The notes under the pieces were generated by a model, which saw only the letters and a list, made by a program, of their open reading frames with translations, made no database searches and was not told where the DNA came from. Shown here one piece after another: positions 8,393-16,954 of a stretch of 64,000 nucleotides of DNA; the first letter of the stretch is position 1; every line of letters begins with the position of its first letter. The position numbers and the translations under genes are program-made. This DNA is from SG8-40 sp963792855 (GTDB lineage: Bacteria; Pseudomonadota; Gammaproteobacteria; Burkholderiales; Eutrophovitaceae): assembly GCA_963792855.1 (NCBI GenBank), contig CAWBXZ010000018.1:372001-436000 (forward strand). Direction: 5' to 3'.

Positions 8393-9592
8393 TCATGCGG
8401 CCGAGGGCAAGCAGGCCGGGCCGACCGGTTCGAACGTCTTGTAGGTAAGGATGAATTCCTGGTGGCCGAGTTCTTCGGAGCAGGTCTTCTCCCCGTTGCT
8501 CACGCGCAGCACGAGGTCGTAGATTTCCTGACCGACTTCATCGAGACTGGCTTTTCCCTCAAGAATGCGTCCGGCATTCACATCCATGTCGTCTTCGAGG
8601 CGTTGGTAGGTTTTCGGATTGGCGCAGACCTTGATCACCGGTGATATTGCCGAACCCACGACCGAGCCGCGCCCGGTGGAAAACAGGATGACGTGATTGC
8701 CGCAGGCGATGAGTTCAGCGATTTCGGCGTTGTCGCTGATATTGGGAAAACCGAATTTGGGATCGCCGTCCGGAACGACATCGAGCAGGTAGAGACCGCC
8801 TTTCAGCGGCACGTCTCCGGGTTTGATGATTCCGGTGATGGTCGACTGGCCTGACTTGGCGTACGCGCCGAGCGATTTTTCCTCGATGGTTGTCAGTCCG
8901 CCGTCGGCGTTGCCGGGCGCGAAACTGGCATAACCCATCGCCGAATAGTATTTCGCAGCCTTGCCAACCGTGCGGATGATTTCCTCGCCAAGCTCGGGGG
9001 TGGCGGCGCGTTCGGCCATCCAGTGTTCCATGCCGATCAGTTCGCCGGTCTCCTCGAACACACAGGTGGCGTTGCGTTCTACCAGAAAGTCGAAAGCGCG
9101 CCCCATTGCAGGATTTGCCGTGAGGCCGCTGGTGGCATCCGAGCCGCCGCAAATCGTTCCCACGCTGAGTTCGTCAACACTCATGTCAGCACGCGGGGTG
9201 TTCTCGAGCTGTTTCTTCGTTTGTTCGATCCAGGCTTTGCCTTCAGCGATGGTTTTACGTGTGCCGCCCGTGTCCTGGATGCCGATGAGTTTGACCGGCC
9301 GGCCCGAATCGCGGATGGCTTTGATCAGGTTGCCCTTGTTGAAACCCTCGCAGCCTAGCGAAACGAGCAGGGCGGCGCCGACGTTCGGATGCGTGCAAAG
9401 GCGTTCCATCATCCGGTGCGCGTATTCATTGGGGTAGCAGCCGGGGAAGCCGATCAGGTGTACTTCCTGGTCGCGGAACGGAAACACGATCTCGCGCGAT
9501 ACGTGATGCGCGCATTCCACCAGGTAGGCAACCACGATGACGTTGCGTATGCCCTTGCGGCCGTCCTGCCTCAGATAGGCATTAATCGTCAT
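8393..9592 (-). CDS. UxaA-family dehydratase, large (C-terminal-type) subunit
   Basis: The 399-residue protein corresponds to the catalytic C-terminal part of altronate/galactarate dehydratases. It carries GFPGCYPNEYAHRMMERL near residue 49, VSLGCEGFNKGN near 78, GTICGGSDATSGLTANPA near 147 and STGRGSVVGSAISPVIKV near 308. The conserved cysteines and serines are those expected to coordinate iron in the family. The matching SAF-domain part is a separate gene just upstream with a 6-bp gap, so this is a split enzyme. Known members dehydrate hexonates (altronate, galactarate) to 2-keto-3-deoxy acids. The exact substrate here is unknown. Confidence 0.88.
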   Translation of the reverse strand: MTINAYLRQDGRKGIRNVIVVAYLVECAHHVSREIVFPFRDQEVHLIGFPGCYPNEYAHRMMERLCTHPNVGAALLVSLGCEGFNKGNLIKAIRDSGRPVKLIGIQDTGGTRKTIAEGKAWIEQTKKQLENTPRADMSVDELSVGTICGGSDATSGLTANPAMGRAFDFLVERNATCVFEETGELIGMEHWMAERAATPELGEEIIRTVGKAAKYYSAMGYASFAPGNADGGLTTIEEKSLGAYAKSGQSTITGIIKPGDVPLKGGLYLLDVVPDGDPKFGFPNISDNAEIAELIACGNHVILFSTGRGSVVGSAISPVIKVCANPKTYQRLEDDMDVNAGRILEGKASLDEVGQEIYDLVLRVSNGEKTCSEELGHQEFILTYKTFEPVGPACLPSAA

Positions 9593-9598
9593 CGCGGT

Positions 9599-9919
9599 TT
9601 ACTCCTGCGCTTCGACCGGCTCGAGCGTGTAGCTCGGCAGGTAATCGCTTCGCAAATTGTGAATGTGAACATATTCTCCCGGCGCGATATCCGTGGTTGC
9701 GACGCCAATGGGTGCGCCGTACTTGATGACGCGGTCACCCGAGGCAATCGGAAGTACCGCGAATTTGTGGCCAACATCCACTCTGGATCTCAGTTCGATC
9801 ATTGCACTGCCGATATCGACAGTGCTTCCGGCGGCCAGTTCCCGTGTAGCCACCGCGATGTTGTCGCCGGAAGCAAGGTGGAGCACGCCGGATTCATCGG
9901 TTCTTTGAAAGAAAGCCAT
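9599..9919 (-). CDS. UxaA-family dehydratase, SAF-domain (N-terminal-type) subunit
   Basis: This small protein (106 residues from the ATG at 9919) matches the SAF domain found at the N-terminus of full-length altronate dehydratase: LASGDNIAVATRELAAGS, then HKFAVLPIASGDRVIKYG. It ends with GEYVHIHNL. An upstream TTG at 9973 in the same frame overlaps the stop of the preceding gene (TTGA) and would add 18 residues. That would give translational coupling, but the extra residues do not look like the family. The gene is followed after 6 bp by the catalytic subunit, so the two are almost certainly co-translated partners. Confidence 0.85.
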   Translation of the reverse strand: MAFFQRTDESGVLHLASGDNIAVATRELAAGSTVDIGSAMIELRSRVDVGHKFAVLPIASGDRVIKYGAPIGVATTDIAPGEYVHIHNLRSDYLPSYTLEPVEAQE

Positions 9920-9969
9920 GACTGCCTTTGTTTGTCCCGGGTTGATACGAGTGAGCAGCGCCGACAGTT

Positions 9970-11178
9970 TCAAATGCTGCTACGACGGATCCGCGCATCT
10001 TTTCGCTTCAGTACGTCCGGCTGCAACTGGGTGCCCAGGCCAGGTCCCGGCGGGGCGGATATATGGCCATTCTTCAGCGGCGGCAGTTGCGTGACCAGCT
10101 TGCCATACCAGTCGGTGTAGAAGGCGCGAACGACTTCCTGCACCAGGGTGTTGGGGCAGTTCATCGACAGGTGGACGGCGGCAGTGAGCAGGACCGGCCC
10201 CGTACAGTCGTGCGGCGCGATCGGCAGCTGGTAAGCCTCGGCCATGGTCGAAATCTTCTTGGCTTCGGTCAGGCCACCGGTCCAGCCGATGTCGAACATG
10301 CAAACGGATACAGCGCGTTTCTCAAACAGGTCCCGGAACGCCCAGCGCGTGGCCAGCGTCTCGCTCGCCGTGACCCAGACGTCGGTGCGGTGGGCATACT
10401 CGGCGATTGCGTCGAGGTTGTCCATTTTGATCGGGTCTTCGTACCAGAACGGGTCGAACGGTTCGAGCGCCTTGGCGATACGGATCGCGGTCGGCAAGTT
10501 CCACAACGAATGAAACTCGACGTGAATGTCCATTTTGTCGCCAACCGCTTTGCGGATTTTCTCGAACGGCTGCATTGCTTTTTTCAGGTCGGCGTTCGAG
10601 ATGTAGGTGCCATTGCTGGCTTCCGCATACTCGTCGAAAGGCCATATTTTCATTCCGGTATATCCCTCGTCGAGCAGGGACAACGCCAGTTCGTCGGCGT
10701 ATTTCATGAATCCCACCAGATCCTCGTAGGGCTGGTATTTGCCGCTGTCGCCGGGCATCCCGAAATTGGCCGTGCCCTGTTCGGATTTGGCGCGCACGTA
10801 CTGGTAACCGGCGCAGGTGTTATACGCGCGCACCTTGTCGTGGCTGGCGCCGCCGAGTAATTGATAGATTGGCTGACCGGTAACCTGGCCAAGGATGTCC
10901 CACAGGGCGATATCGATGGCCGACGCTCCGCGCATTTCCGCGCCTACGGTTTTGAAACCAAGGTAGTTGTAGAGCATGTGGCGGCTGTGCTTGTCGATTT
11001 GCAGCGGGTCCTGACCCAGAAGGTAGGGCGCAATCGTCTGGTGAATGTGGGCGATGGCAGGTTCGACGGCATAAAAGGTCTCGCCCAGGCCGACAAGGCC
11101 TTCGTCGGTGTGGACCTGGACCCACATCACGTTCGGAAATTCTTCCAGGTTGATCGTTTCTATCGCGTTGATTTTCAT
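9970..11178 (-). CDS. Mandelate racemase/muconate lactonizing (enolase superfamily) sugar-acid dehydratase-like protein
   Basis: The 402-residue protein has the enolase capping domain followed by the TIM barrel. The three metal ligands appear to be E221 (HVEFHSLWN), E247 (FWYEDPI) and E273 (TASETLATR). The catalytic His-Asp dyad is H323 (APHDCTGP) with D296 (FDIGWTGG). This arrangement fits the mandelate racemase subgroup, whose members dehydrate or epimerise sugar acids such as galactonate, gluconate or mannonate. It is the first gene of a three-gene unit with the split UxaA dehydratase, and its stop overlaps an alternative TTG start of the SAF subunit. The exact substrate is not predictable by eye. 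Confidence 0.88.
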   Translation of the reverse strand: MKINAIETINLEEFPNVMWVQVHTDEGLVGLGETFYAVEPAIAHIHQTIAPYLLGQDPLQIDKHSRHMLYNYLGFKTVGAEMRGASAIDIALWDILGQVTGQPIYQLLGGASHDKVRAYNTCAGYQYVRAKSEQGTANFGMPGDSGKYQPYEDLVGFMKYADELALSLLDEGYTGMKIWPFDEYAEASNGTYISNADLKKAMQPFEKIRKAVGDKMDIHVEFHSLWNLPTAIRIAKALEPFDPFWYEDPIKMDNLDAIAEYAHRTDVWVTASETLATRWAFRDLFEKRAVSVCMFDIGWTGGLTEAKKISTMAEAYQLPIAPHDCTGPVLLTAAVHLSMNCPNTLVQEVVRAFYTDWYGKLVTQLPPLKNGHISAPPGPGLGTQLQPDVLKRKDARIRRSSI

Positions 11179-11313
11179 GGGTATGTATTGATTCGTCCGA
11201 GATGGGGCGGGTTCGCTCGATGGCTCGAGACAGTGATTGTAGGCGAACGGGCCGCTGGCGAGGCGACCGGCGCGGTTTCAACCGGTGCCTTACGCATCAA
11301 CCCTTGCCTGGCT

Positions 11314-11336
11314 TATAATTAGCTAGGCAACTAATT
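11314..11336 (+). promoter_or_regulatory. TATAAT -10 box overlapping a MarR-type palindromic operator
   Basis: A perfect inverted repeat AATTAG-N8-CTAATT lies at 11317-11336, about 95 bp before the marR start. A perfect TATAAT hexamer at 11314-11319 overlaps its left arm. I see no strong -35. The geometry fits autorepression of marR-emrA-emrB by the encoded MarR protein; binding is inferred. Confidence 0.7.
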
Positions 11337-11429
11337 TGTCTGCTCGCTGTCCCATGCACACGGCTGTCACGCACCGCAGCGGCTCCAGCAGGCCCGGGAA
11401 GGCAGTTTCAATGACGATTCATACTCAAA

Positions 11430-12050
11430 ATGATTGAACGCGAAGATCTATCGAGAAATTTCGGCTTCATCCTGCACGATGTCGCGCGCCTGATGCGCAC
11501 GGCCTACGACCGGCGCATGAAAGTCCTGGGGTTGACGCGCTCGCAATGGTGGGTGCTCACGCATTTGTATCGAAACGACGGAGTGACCCAGTCCGAACTG
11601 GCGGACATCCTGGAAATCGAGAAGCCGACACTTGGCCGCTTGCTCGACCGCCTGGCTTCCAATGGCTGGATCCGGCGCGAAGAACATGCTCAGGACAGAC
11701 GCGCCAAGCGGGTGTGCCTGACCGAGGAAGTGAAACCGGCGATGAAGGCGATGCGCGAGGCCGCCGCAGAATTGCGCCGCGACGCGCTCGCCGGACTGAC
11801 GCCGGAGCAGCAAACGCAGTTCGTCGACACGTTGATTGCGGTCAAGGCAAACCTGGGTGGTGCGGAAACCGGTTCCGCGAGGGCCGGCGTGACCAGGAAC
11901 GACGCGATCGGCAACGGCAGAGCGAAGAGCGATTCCGCCAAAGCCGGCGTGATTGAAGCCGGCTTGCTGAAAGCCAAGGCTGTCAAGGCCGCAGCAATCC
12001 CCAATGGCATGGCGCGCAGCGCCGGTCGCGGGAAGGGGCGGACATCATGA
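11430..12050 (+). CDS. MarR-family transcriptional regulator with long alanine-rich C-terminal tail
   Basis: Residues 1-145 form a MarR domain: a dimerisation helix, a winged helix with TQSELADILEIEKPTLGRLL (recognition helix) and a wing RREEHAQDRRAKR. About 60 further residues, rich in Ala, Gly and Lys, form a low-complexity tail (AGVIEAGLLKAKAVKAAA) that is not part of the usual approximately 145-residue fold. The gene overlaps emrA by ATGA, and a palindrome plus TATAAT lies upstream. It is therefore probably the local repressor, like E. coli EmrR, responding to a lipophilic toxic compound. The tail could be a recent extension or DNA-binding aid. Confidence 0.9.
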   Translation: MIEREDLSRNFGFILHDVARLMRTAYDRRMKVLGLTRSQWWVLTHLYRNDGVTQSELADILEIEKPTLGRLLDRLASNGWIRREEHAQDRRAKRVCLTEEVKPAMKAMREAAAELRRDALAGLTPEQQTQFVDTLIAVKANLGGAETGSARAGVTRNDAIGNGRAKSDSAKAGVIEAGLLKAKAVKAAAIPNGMARSAGRGKGRTS

Positions 12051-13174
12051 GCGGCATCAAACAAACCGCGGTCATCGCCGCACACTGGGCGATCCGCGTG
12101 TTCTTTATCGGCGTCGTGCCCGTGGCGCTGGCGCTCGGCGGACTGTACATCTATGCGCACGGCGGAGCGCGGGTCGAGACGGAGAACGCCTACGTCAAGT
12201 CCGACATTATCGCTGTCAGTTCGGAACTGGACGGGCGTGTGACCAATGTCGAGGTGCAGGACAACGAATACATCGAAAAAGGCGCACTGTTGTTCAGCCT
12301 GGAGCATGGTGGCTACGACGTCGCGCAGCAACGCGCTCTGGCGCAGATGGACATGGTGCGAAGCGAAGTGCAAACGCTCAAGGCCGAATATCGCGCCACC
12401 CGGCTCGAAAAGCGGGAAGCGGAGCAGCGGATCGTCTACCTCGAAAAGCAGCTCGCGCGGCAGGTCGCCCTGAAGGAGCACGGCATGGGACGTGCCGACC
12501 AGTTTGACGAGGCGCAACACAATCTGGACGTGGCGAAAGTCCGGCTCGCCAGTGTCGAAGAACGGATCAACCGGGCGCTCGCCGGCTTGCTGGGCAATCC
12601 ATCCCTGCCGCCCGAACGGCATCCGCGTTTTCTGGAAGCAATGGCGGCCTTCGACGAAGCCGGACTGGGTTTGAAGGACTCGAACATCTACGCGCCGGCA
12701 TCGGGGATTATCAGCAACATGAAGCTCCAGCCCGGTGAGTACGTCAATCAGGGCGAACCGGTGTTCAGCATCATCGTCAGCGACAGCGTCTGGGTCGAGG
12801 CAAACTTCAAGGAAACCCAGCTCACATGGATGCGCGAGGGCCAGCGTGCCTACGTGGTAGCCGATGCGTACCCGGACATTGAATGGCCCAGCGTCGTCAC
12901 CGCGATTGCGCCGGCCACCGGTGCCGAGTTCGCGGTGTTGCCGCCGCAAAACGCGACCGGCAACTGGGTCAAGGTGGTGCAGCGCATCCCCGTTCATCTG
13001 CGGGTCGAACCGCTGCAGGGCATGCCGCAGTTGCGCGCCGGAATGACGGTGACGGTTGGCGTTGAAACCGGCGTAAGCCGCGGCCTGCCCAAACCGATTC
13101 GCAAACTGGTGGAGAGCGGTTACCTGCCGGGCTTTCTGCAACCGACGCCGACGCTAGCTGCTGTAAAACAATGA
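12047..13174 (+). CDS. emrA: HlyD-family periplasmic adaptor, EmrA-like
   Basis: The 375-residue membrane fusion protein has one N-terminal transmembrane helix (about residues 17-37). A lipoyl half-motif near 65 (VSSELDGRVTNVEVQDNEY) follows, then a long charged coiled coil (about 105-190). The second lipoyl half is near 218 (IYAPASGIISNMKLQPGEY), and a beta-barrel region follows. It would connect the inner-membrane EmrB-like pump to an outer-membrane TolC-type channel. No TolC homologue is in the window, so one must be supplied elsewhere. It overlaps marR and emrB by ATGA at each end, so the three genes are one translationally coupled operon. Confidence 0.9.
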   Translation: MSGIKQTAVIAAHWAIRVFFIGVVPVALALGGLYIYAHGGARVETENAYVKSDIIAVSSELDGRVTNVEVQDNEYIEKGALLFSLEHGGYDVAQQRALAQMDMVRSEVQTLKAEYRATRLEKREAEQRIVYLEKQLARQVALKEHGMGRADQFDEAQHNLDVAKVRLASVEERINRALAGLLGNPSLPPERHPRFLEAMAAFDEAGLGLKDSNIYAPASGIISNMKLQPGEYVNQGEPVFSIIVSDSVWVEANFKETQLTWMREGQRAYVVADAYPDIEWPSVVTAIAPATGAEFAVLPPQNATGNWVKVVQRIPVHLRVEPLQGMPQLRAGMTVTVGVETGVSRGLPKPIRKLVESGYLPGFLQPTPTLAAVKQ

Positions 13175-14733
13175 ATCTGGCGGCGGACCAGATGCCGCGC
13201 CATCCGTTGTTGGTCAGCGGCTCGGTAATGGTCGCCTCGCTGCTTTACTCGATCGACTGGACCATTGCGGCCGTTGCCTTGCCGCACATGCAAGGCACGT
13301 TCTCCGCGACCCACGATCAGGTCGCGTGGGTCATTACGTCGTACATTGTCGCCTCCGCGATCATGATTCCCACATCCGGCTGGCTCAGCACGCGCTTCGG
13401 GCGAAAGCGCGTATTCGTCCTCGCCGTTACCGGATTCACGGTCGCCTCGGTCTTCTGCGGCGCGGCCAATTCGCTCCCGGTCGAGGTATTGGCGCGTATC
13501 GTTCAGGGCATGAGCGGCGCATTCCTGATTCCACTGTCGCTGGCGATCATCCTCGATACGTTTCCACCCGAGCAACATGCCAAGGCGATGGCGTATTGGG
13601 GTATCGGTTCAGTTTGCGGTGCCGTGATGGGGCCAACTCTCGGCGGTTATCTGACCGAGTATCTTTCGTGGCGCTACATTTTTTATATCAACGTGCCGTT
13701 CGGTCTGATCGCGCTCGTCGGCGTCGTGCTGTTTCTGCCCGAAACCGAGCGCGACAAGACGAAGAAGCTCGACTGGTTCGGTTTTCTGACGCTGGCGATC
13801 GGTATCGGCGCATTGCAGATGATGCTCGATCGCGGGCAGCGTCTTGACTGGTTCGAGTCCGGTGAAATTATCTTCGAGGCATGCCTGGCGGTCATTTCGC
13901 TGTACATGTTCAACATGCACGTGATGACACACCGTGAGCCGTTTCTGGATCCGCGATTGTTCGTACAGAGGAATTTTTTTATTGCGATGGTCCTGATTTC
14001 GTTCTACGGATTGCTGACGGTGCCGCCGATGGTGATGATGCCCGCATTTCTCGAGCACATTCGCGGATATTCGATTGATACCGTCGGTCTCCTGCAGTCA
14101 CCCAGAGGAGTGGGCATTTTACTGGCATTGTTTATCACTGGACGCATTTCCAACAGGGTCGATCCGCGATGGATGATTCTGTTCGGTCTGTTTTGCATCG
14201 GGGTATCGACCGGGGCGATGGCTCTGTGGAACGTCAATGTGGATACCTGGTCGATTGTCTGGACGGGGTTTATCCAGGGCATCGGTGCGGGCGTGATCCT
14301 GGTGCCGGTGCAGATGTGTGCCTTCGCGTTGCTGCCGGCGTATCAACGAAATGAAGGCACGGCGGTGTTCAACCTGGTACGCACCATGTTCAGCAGTATC
14401 GGCGTATCGATCACGCTGGCGGTGTTTGTCTACGTCGGTGCAACCGGACGGGCCGAACTCGTCGAGCACATCACGCCATACAACCAGGCGTTACAGTACT
14501 TCAATCACGCCGGCGGGTACACGACGGACAGCGAGCGTGGACTGGCGGTGATCGGCCGAGAAATCGACAAGCAGGCATCGATGCTTGGTTACAACGCGAG
14601 TTTTCTGATGCTTGCTGTTGGCGCTTTCCTCGCGATGCCGCTGGTGTTTTTGATACGACGCGCCAAGCCCGGCACGAAAGGACGCGAGCAAGAGCAGTTC
14701 GAGAAATCCGAACCGATCATGCTCGTCGAATAG
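13171..14733 (+). CDS. emrB: MFS drug efflux pump, DHA2 (EmrB/QacA) family
   Basis: The 520-residue protein has about fourteen membrane segments. Motif A is seen as GWLSTRFGRKRVFV near residue 70, and motif C-like PTLGGYLTEYLSWRYIFYIN spans about 154-173. DHA2 proteins export hydrophobic drugs, dyes or uncouplers using the proton gradient. Together with the EmrA-like adaptor it would pump across both membranes. It is the last gene of the marR-emrA-emrB operon. The C-terminus is charged (GREQEQFEKSEP). The natural substrate is unknown; the MarR regulator suggests induction by a toxic organic molecule. Confidence 0.92.
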   Translation: MNLAADQMPRHPLLVSGSVMVASLLYSIDWTIAAVALPHMQGTFSATHDQVAWVITSYIVASAIMIPTSGWLSTRFGRKRVFVLAVTGFTVASVFCGAANSLPVEVLARIVQGMSGAFLIPLSLAIILDTFPPEQHAKAMAYWGIGSVCGAVMGPTLGGYLTEYLSWRYIFYINVPFGLIALVGVVLFLPETERDKTKKLDWFGFLTLAIGIGALQMMLDRGQRLDWFESGEIIFEACLAVISLYMFNMHVMTHREPFLDPRLFVQRNFFIAMVLISFYGLLTVPPMVMMPAFLEHIRGYSIDTVGLLQSPRGVGILLALFITGRISNRVDPRWMILFGLFCIGVSTGAMALWNVNVDTWSIVWTGFIQGIGAGVILVPVQMCAFALLPAYQRNEGTAVFNLVRTMFSSIGVSITLAVFVYVGATGRAELVEHITPYNQALQYFNHAGGYTTDSERGLAVIGREIDKQASMLGYNASFLMLAVGAFLAMPLVFLIRRAKPGTKGREQEQFEKSEPIMLVE

Positions 14734-14772
14734 GCGCACGGTCCCGCCGAAGAAACGAAATCGTCGGCAGGC

Positions 14773-14791
14773 GGGTTGCATGGTGCAACCC
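14773..14791. repeat. Perfect 8-bp inverted repeat between convergent genes
   Basis: GGGTTGCA-TGG-TGCAACCC forms an 8-bp stem with a 3-nt loop between the convergent emrB and alcohol dehydrogenase genes. No T-run follows on either strand, so it is not a standard intrinsic terminator, though it could still end transcription or protect 3' ends. Confidence 0.55.
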
Positions 14792-14817
14792 GGGCTTGCG
14801 CCAATCCGGGCTGAAGA

Positions 14818-15873
14818 TCAGCCGATTTCGGCCACTACGCGACCGATGATCTTGCCGGCTTTCAGCTCGTCGAGCGTCCTGCTCACTTCGGACAAGGGGC
14901 GTTTTTCGACCGGAATGGCCTTTAGCTTGCCTTCGCGAGCGAGTTTCACGACCTGTTTCAACTCGTCCACGGTGCCGACATTGGAACCGCAAATGGTGAG
15001 CGCGCGCTGAACGACGGATACCAGGGAGAGCGGAATTTCACCGCCATAGAGCCCGACGAGAATCACCTTGCCGCCTTTGCGGATGCTCGACAGGGCCAGC
15101 GTCGCCGAGGCTGTATTGTTAACGAGGTCGATCGCACCGAACAGCAGACCTCCCGCGATTTTCTGCAACTGCTCCGCCGCATCGGCGTCATCGGCCTTGA
15201 TGGTTGCGGCCGCGCCTTCCGCTTTGGCTGCCGGAAATTTTGACGGATCGATATCGGCCGCGATGATGCGTTCGTGGCCGAGCGCGCGCAGCATACCGAT
15301 GGTCATCAGCCCCAGCCCGCCGGCGCCGATGACCGTCACCCATTCCTCGGCCGGTATCGGTGCCAGCGTGGAAACCGCGGAGTAGGTTGTCAGCCCGGAG
15401 CAGGCGAGCGTAGCCGCCCAGGCCGGATCGATGCCGCTTGCATCGACAAGGTAGCGCGGGTGAGGTATCAGCAGATGGTCGGCGTAGCCGCCGGCGCTCT
15501 GCACACCCACCCAGCGTGGCGTCATGCAATGATTGTCGCGCCCTTCACGGCAACGCGCACAGTTCCCGCAACCAATCCACGGGCATACCAGCCTGTCCTC
15601 CCCGATCGGCACGTTGCCGGCGTTCGGCCCCGCGGCAATGACCGTTCCGTAAGGCTCATGTCCAAGGGTAATCGGCGGATTCATGCCGCGGTCGCTCATA
15701 TGGAAGCGCTTGCCGCCCCCCAGCTCGAAATAGCCATCGCGAATGTGCACGTCGCTGTGACACACACCGCAATACTTGAGCTTGAGAAGGACTTCGCTGC
15801 CTTTGGGCACAGGCGTGGCACGCTCCCTTGGCTGCAGAGGCTTTCCCCATTCGGTTACATCGTAGCTGAGCAT
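14818..15873 (-). CDS. Zinc-dependent alcohol dehydrogenase (MDR family)
   Basis: The start at 15873 (MLSYDVTEWG) is supported by AAGGAG six bases upstream; the open frame runs further but that part is non-homologous. The product is 351 residues. Catalytic zinc ligands are C38 (CGVCHSD), H72 (GHEP) and C160. The structural zinc is held by C102, C105, C108 and C116 in the CxxCxxCx7C lobe. The nucleotide-binding loop GAGGLG lies at 185-190. It oxidises alcohols or reduces aldehydes with NAD(P); the substrate is undetermined. It stands alone on the minus strand, divergent from the CitE-like gene. Confidence 0.92.
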   Translation of the reverse strand: MLSYDVTEWGKPLQPRERATPVPKGSEVLLKLKYCGVCHSDVHIRDGYFELGGGKRFHMSDRGMNPPITLGHEPYGTVIAAGPNAGNVPIGEDRLVCPWIGCGNCARCREGRDNHCMTPRWVGVQSAGGYADHLLIPHPRYLVDASGIDPAWAATLACSGLTTYSAVSTLAPIPAEEWVTVIGAGGLGLMTIGMLRALGHERIIAADIDPSKFPAAKAEGAAATIKADDADAAEQLQKIAGGLLFGAIDLVNNTASATLALSSIRKGGKVILVGLYGGEIPLSLVSVVQRALTICGSNVGTVDELKQVVKLAREGKLKAIPVEKRPLSEVSRTLDELKAGKIIGRVVAEIG

Positions 15874-16078
15874 GCGTTTCTCCTTCTTGTTAGTTACGTT
15901 TCCGTTCAGGCAGGGCGGCCAGGCTCCATTCGCCGGTGCAAGCGCAGGATATGACGAAATCAACGGCTGGTAAATCCGCTGGCCGGTGTGCTCGCGGGCT
16001 CCGCGCACATTGCCGAGCTTGGCTGTGTTCGCGGGTGACGTTAGCATGTGACTCCCGCAAAAGGAGCCAAACGATCTC

Positions 16079-16954
16079 ATGTCCAGTCCCGAAAAGTCCA
16101 TCCGCCCACGCCGCAGCCTGCTATTCGTACCGGGGTTGAGGCCCGACCGCTACCGCAAGGCGCTCGATACCGGGGCCGACATCGTCTGTATTGATCTGGA
16201 GGACGCCGTTGCCGGCCCCCGCAAGGCCGAAGCGCGTGATCTGACGATGCCGCTGTTTGCCGAGGACTCGCATCCTCACGTCGAGCGCATGGTGCGCATC
16301 AACGGGTTGTCGACGCCGGACGGCCTGAAAGATCTTGGCGCCATTATCGATTCGGACAATCCGCCGCCGTCGATCATGATTCCGAAAATCCGCTCGGCCG
16401 AAGAAGTGCGACTGATCGAAACGCTGCTATCGACGGGTGCGGCCCGGTCGGTGCGTTTCTGCGTGATTGTCGAGACCAATGATGCGCTGGAGCGCGCGGC
16501 GGACATTGCGCGCTCGTCGCAGCGCGTTGACTCAATGATACTGGGCGCGGTTGACATGTCTGCCGACCTGCGCTGCGAGAAATCCTGGGAGCCGTTGCTC
16601 TACGCGCGCTCGCGCCTGGTACATGCGGCCGCGACAGCCGGCATCGATCTGCTCGATGTGCCGTATCTGAGCCTGGACGATCCGGACGGATTGCAGGAAG
16701 AGGCGAGCCGCTGCGCGCGCCTGGGCTTTACCGGCAAGGCCTCAATTCATCCGAAGCAGATTCCGATCATCAATACCGTGTTTACGCCTGATGCGGCGGC
16801 AGTCGAAAGAGCACGCAAGATATGCACGGCATTCGAAAACGACGATACCGGCCTGGTTGTGGTGGACGGTGAGTTGATCGAACTGCCGGTGGTTCGGTCG
16901 ATGTATCGCGTGCTGGCGATCGCCGAACGAAGTGCTGCCAGGACTCAGAATTGA
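16079..16954 (+). CDS. CitE-like HpcH/HpaI aldolase/citrate lyase family protein
   Basis: The 291-residue protein has RRSLLFVPGLRPDRYRKAL at 12-30, then VCIDLEDAVAGPRK near 36, the acyl-CoA lyase/CitE signature with metal-binding acidic residues. FCVIVETNDALERA near 127 and GFTGKASIHPKQIP near 220 are also typical. Family members cleave or form C-C bonds in malyl-CoA, citramalyl-CoA or 3-hydroxyacyl-CoA esters. Stand-alone CitE-like proteins without citrate lyase alpha and gamma subunits, as here, are usually citramalyl-CoA lyase or malyl-CoA thioesterase-like. The exact reaction is unknown. AGGAG is present but about 13 bases before the ATG, a long spacing. Confidence 0.88.
   Translation: MSSPEKSIRPRRSLLFVPGLRPDRYRKALDTGADIVCIDLEDAVAGPRKAEARDLTMPLFAEDSHPHVERMVRINGLSTPDGLKDLGAIIDSDNPPPSIMIPKIRSAEEVRLIETLLSTGAARSVRFCVIVETNDALERAADIARSSQRVDSMILGAVDMSADLRCEKSWEPLLYARSRLVHAAATAGIDLLDVPYLSLDDPDGLQEEASRCARLGFTGKASIHPKQIPIINTVFTPDAAAVERARKICTAFENDDTGLVVVDGELIELPVVRSMYRVLAIAERSAARTQN

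Noticed and set aside
11690..13141. 483-residue minus-strand open frame over marR-emrA
   Set aside because: Composition is that of a high-GC antisense shadow; the plus-strand genes carry MarR and HlyD signatures and overlap by ATGA.
14773..14791. Intrinsic terminator between emrB and the alcohol dehydrogenase
   Set aside because: The stem is perfect but no T-run follows on either strand, so I list it only as an inverted repeat.
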